Shown here: positions 63,420 through 64,000 of the stretch, one piece after another
Layout: the number at the start of each line of letters is the position of its first letter
How positions within the stretch are numbered: position 1 is the first letter of the stretch
Source: Roseovarius nitratireducens
GTDB lineage: Bacteria; Pseudomonadota; Alphaproteobacteria; Rhodobacterales; Rhodobacteraceae
DNA: 64,000 nucleotides
Direction: 5' to 3'
Assembly (NCBI RefSeq): GCF_002925845.1
Contig: NZ_PDNI01000018.1
Coordinates: 1-64,000 of the forward strand
Made by a program: the position numbers and the translations under genes
The notes under the pieces: generated by a model
Databases searched by the model: none
Told to the model about the DNA's origin: nothing
The model's input: the letters and a program-made list of their open reading frames with translations, nothing else

Positions 63420-64000
63420 GCATGCGCGATGACGAGCTCGAGGACAGCAGCGCCCCGCTGATCGAACACCTGGCCGAGCTGCGCACGCGCCTCATCCACT
63501 CGGTGCTGGCCTTCATCGTCGGGATGGTGATCTGTTTCACCATCGCCACTCCGATCTTCAATTTCCTCACCGCGCCGCTGTGCCAGGTGCTGGCCGACCG
63601 GGGGCAGGATTGCGACCTGATCTTCATCTCGCCGCAAGAGGGCTTCTTCGTCGCGATCAAGGTCTCGCTTCTGGGCGGGTTCATCCTCGCCTTTCCCTAT
63701 ATCGCCAACCAGATGTGGCGCTTTGTGGCGCCGGGGCTCTACCGCTCGGAAAAGGGCGCGTTCCTGCCGTTCCTCATCGCGTCCCCGTTCATGTTCTTTC
63801 TTGGCGCGGCGTTCGCCTTCTACGTCGTCACGCCGCTGGCCTATGACTTCTTCCTCGGCTTCCAGCAATTCGGCGGCGAGGGCGAGGCCGTGGAGGGCGG
63901 GCAGAATGCCGCGCCGCTCTCGGTGGTGTTCCAGGGTTCGGCGCAGGAATATCTCAACCTCACGATCAAGTTCATCGTCGCCTTCGGCCTGTGCTTTCAG
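63416..64000 (+). CDS. tatC: Twin-arginine translocase subunit TatC (partial, cut by window end)
   Basis: The first 195 residues of the polytopic receptor for twin-arginine signal peptides. [25 protein letters not shown] is the family N-terminus (conserved Glu and Arg), and [41 protein letters not shown] matches the cytoplasmic loop and span 2. The start overlaps the tatB stop. The reading frame is open to the end of the window with no stop. Confidence 0.95.
   Translation, partial: MSMRDDELEDSSAPLIEHLAELRTRLIHSVLAFIVGMVICFTIATPIFNFLTAPLCQVLADRGQDCDLIFISPQEGFFVAIKVSLLGGFILAFPYIANQMWRFVAPGLYRSEKGAFLPFLIASPFMFFLGAAFAFYVVTPLAYDFFLGFQQFGGEGEAVEGGQNAAPLSVVFQGSAQEYLNLTIKFIVAFGLCFQ

Overview
The window is GC-rich chromosomal DNA from an alphaproteobacterium, most likely a Rhodobacterales (roseobacter-type) species. 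The signs are the tRNA-Trp, secE, nusG, rplKAJL, rpoBC order, an RpoHII-type sigma factor, a FYDLN-type acidic protein (TIGR02300 family), a DUF3726 protein, a MutL carrying the endonuclease motif, and dense packing with many 4-bp ATGA/GTGA overlaps. I see no insertion sequence, integrase, phage module, plasmid origin or CRISPR array.

Layout. 1-1.2 kb: tuf with its terminator. 1.4-3.6 kb: a two-gene acyl-CoA module (MaoC-like hydratase and class III CoA-transferase). 3.8-13.9 kb: the most distinctive part. A minus-strand operon runs from an Ldh-family oxidoreductase through an aldehyde dehydrogenase, a divergent M19 dipeptidase-like protein, an unrecognised 559-residue protein and a DUF3726 protein into a betaine-type ABC transporter, with a divergent LysR regulator at its head. 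I read this as uptake and breakdown of one small, probably quaternary-ammonium zwitterion; homarine is the best guess, not proven. 13.9-27.9 kb: tRNA-Trp, an FkbM methyltransferase, a small membrane protein, then secE-nusG-rplKA-rplJL-rpoBC.

28-34 kb: a peptide-type ABC transporter without a binding protein, then a cobU/phosphatase pair for cobalamin. 33.5-40 kb: rpoHII, a ChaN-like lipoprotein or secreted protein, coaBC, dut, a membrane-anchored MoeB/ThiF-like protein and an M3 oligopeptidase, followed by a promoter-hairpin unit that may be a small RNA. 40.2-45.6 kb: Lrp-type regulator with LysE-type exporter, accA, a cation:proton antiporter with a GntR regulator, a YgjP-like metalloprotease, the FYDLN protein and tRNA-Ala.

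45.7-53.8 kb: small membrane proteins, the lipoprotein-release ABC system (lolC/E, lolD) with a coupled c-type cytochrome, a large tailspike-like beta-helix protein, a predicted outer-membrane protein and a run of small stress-type genes. 54-59 kb (minus): rmuC-mutL and glnK-amtB. 59-64 kb: a class A penicillin-binding protein, prfB, and tatABC, with tatC cut by the window end and tatB ending in a 12-bp coding repeat.

All protein assignments are from reading the translated sequence and remembered family features; no database search was run.
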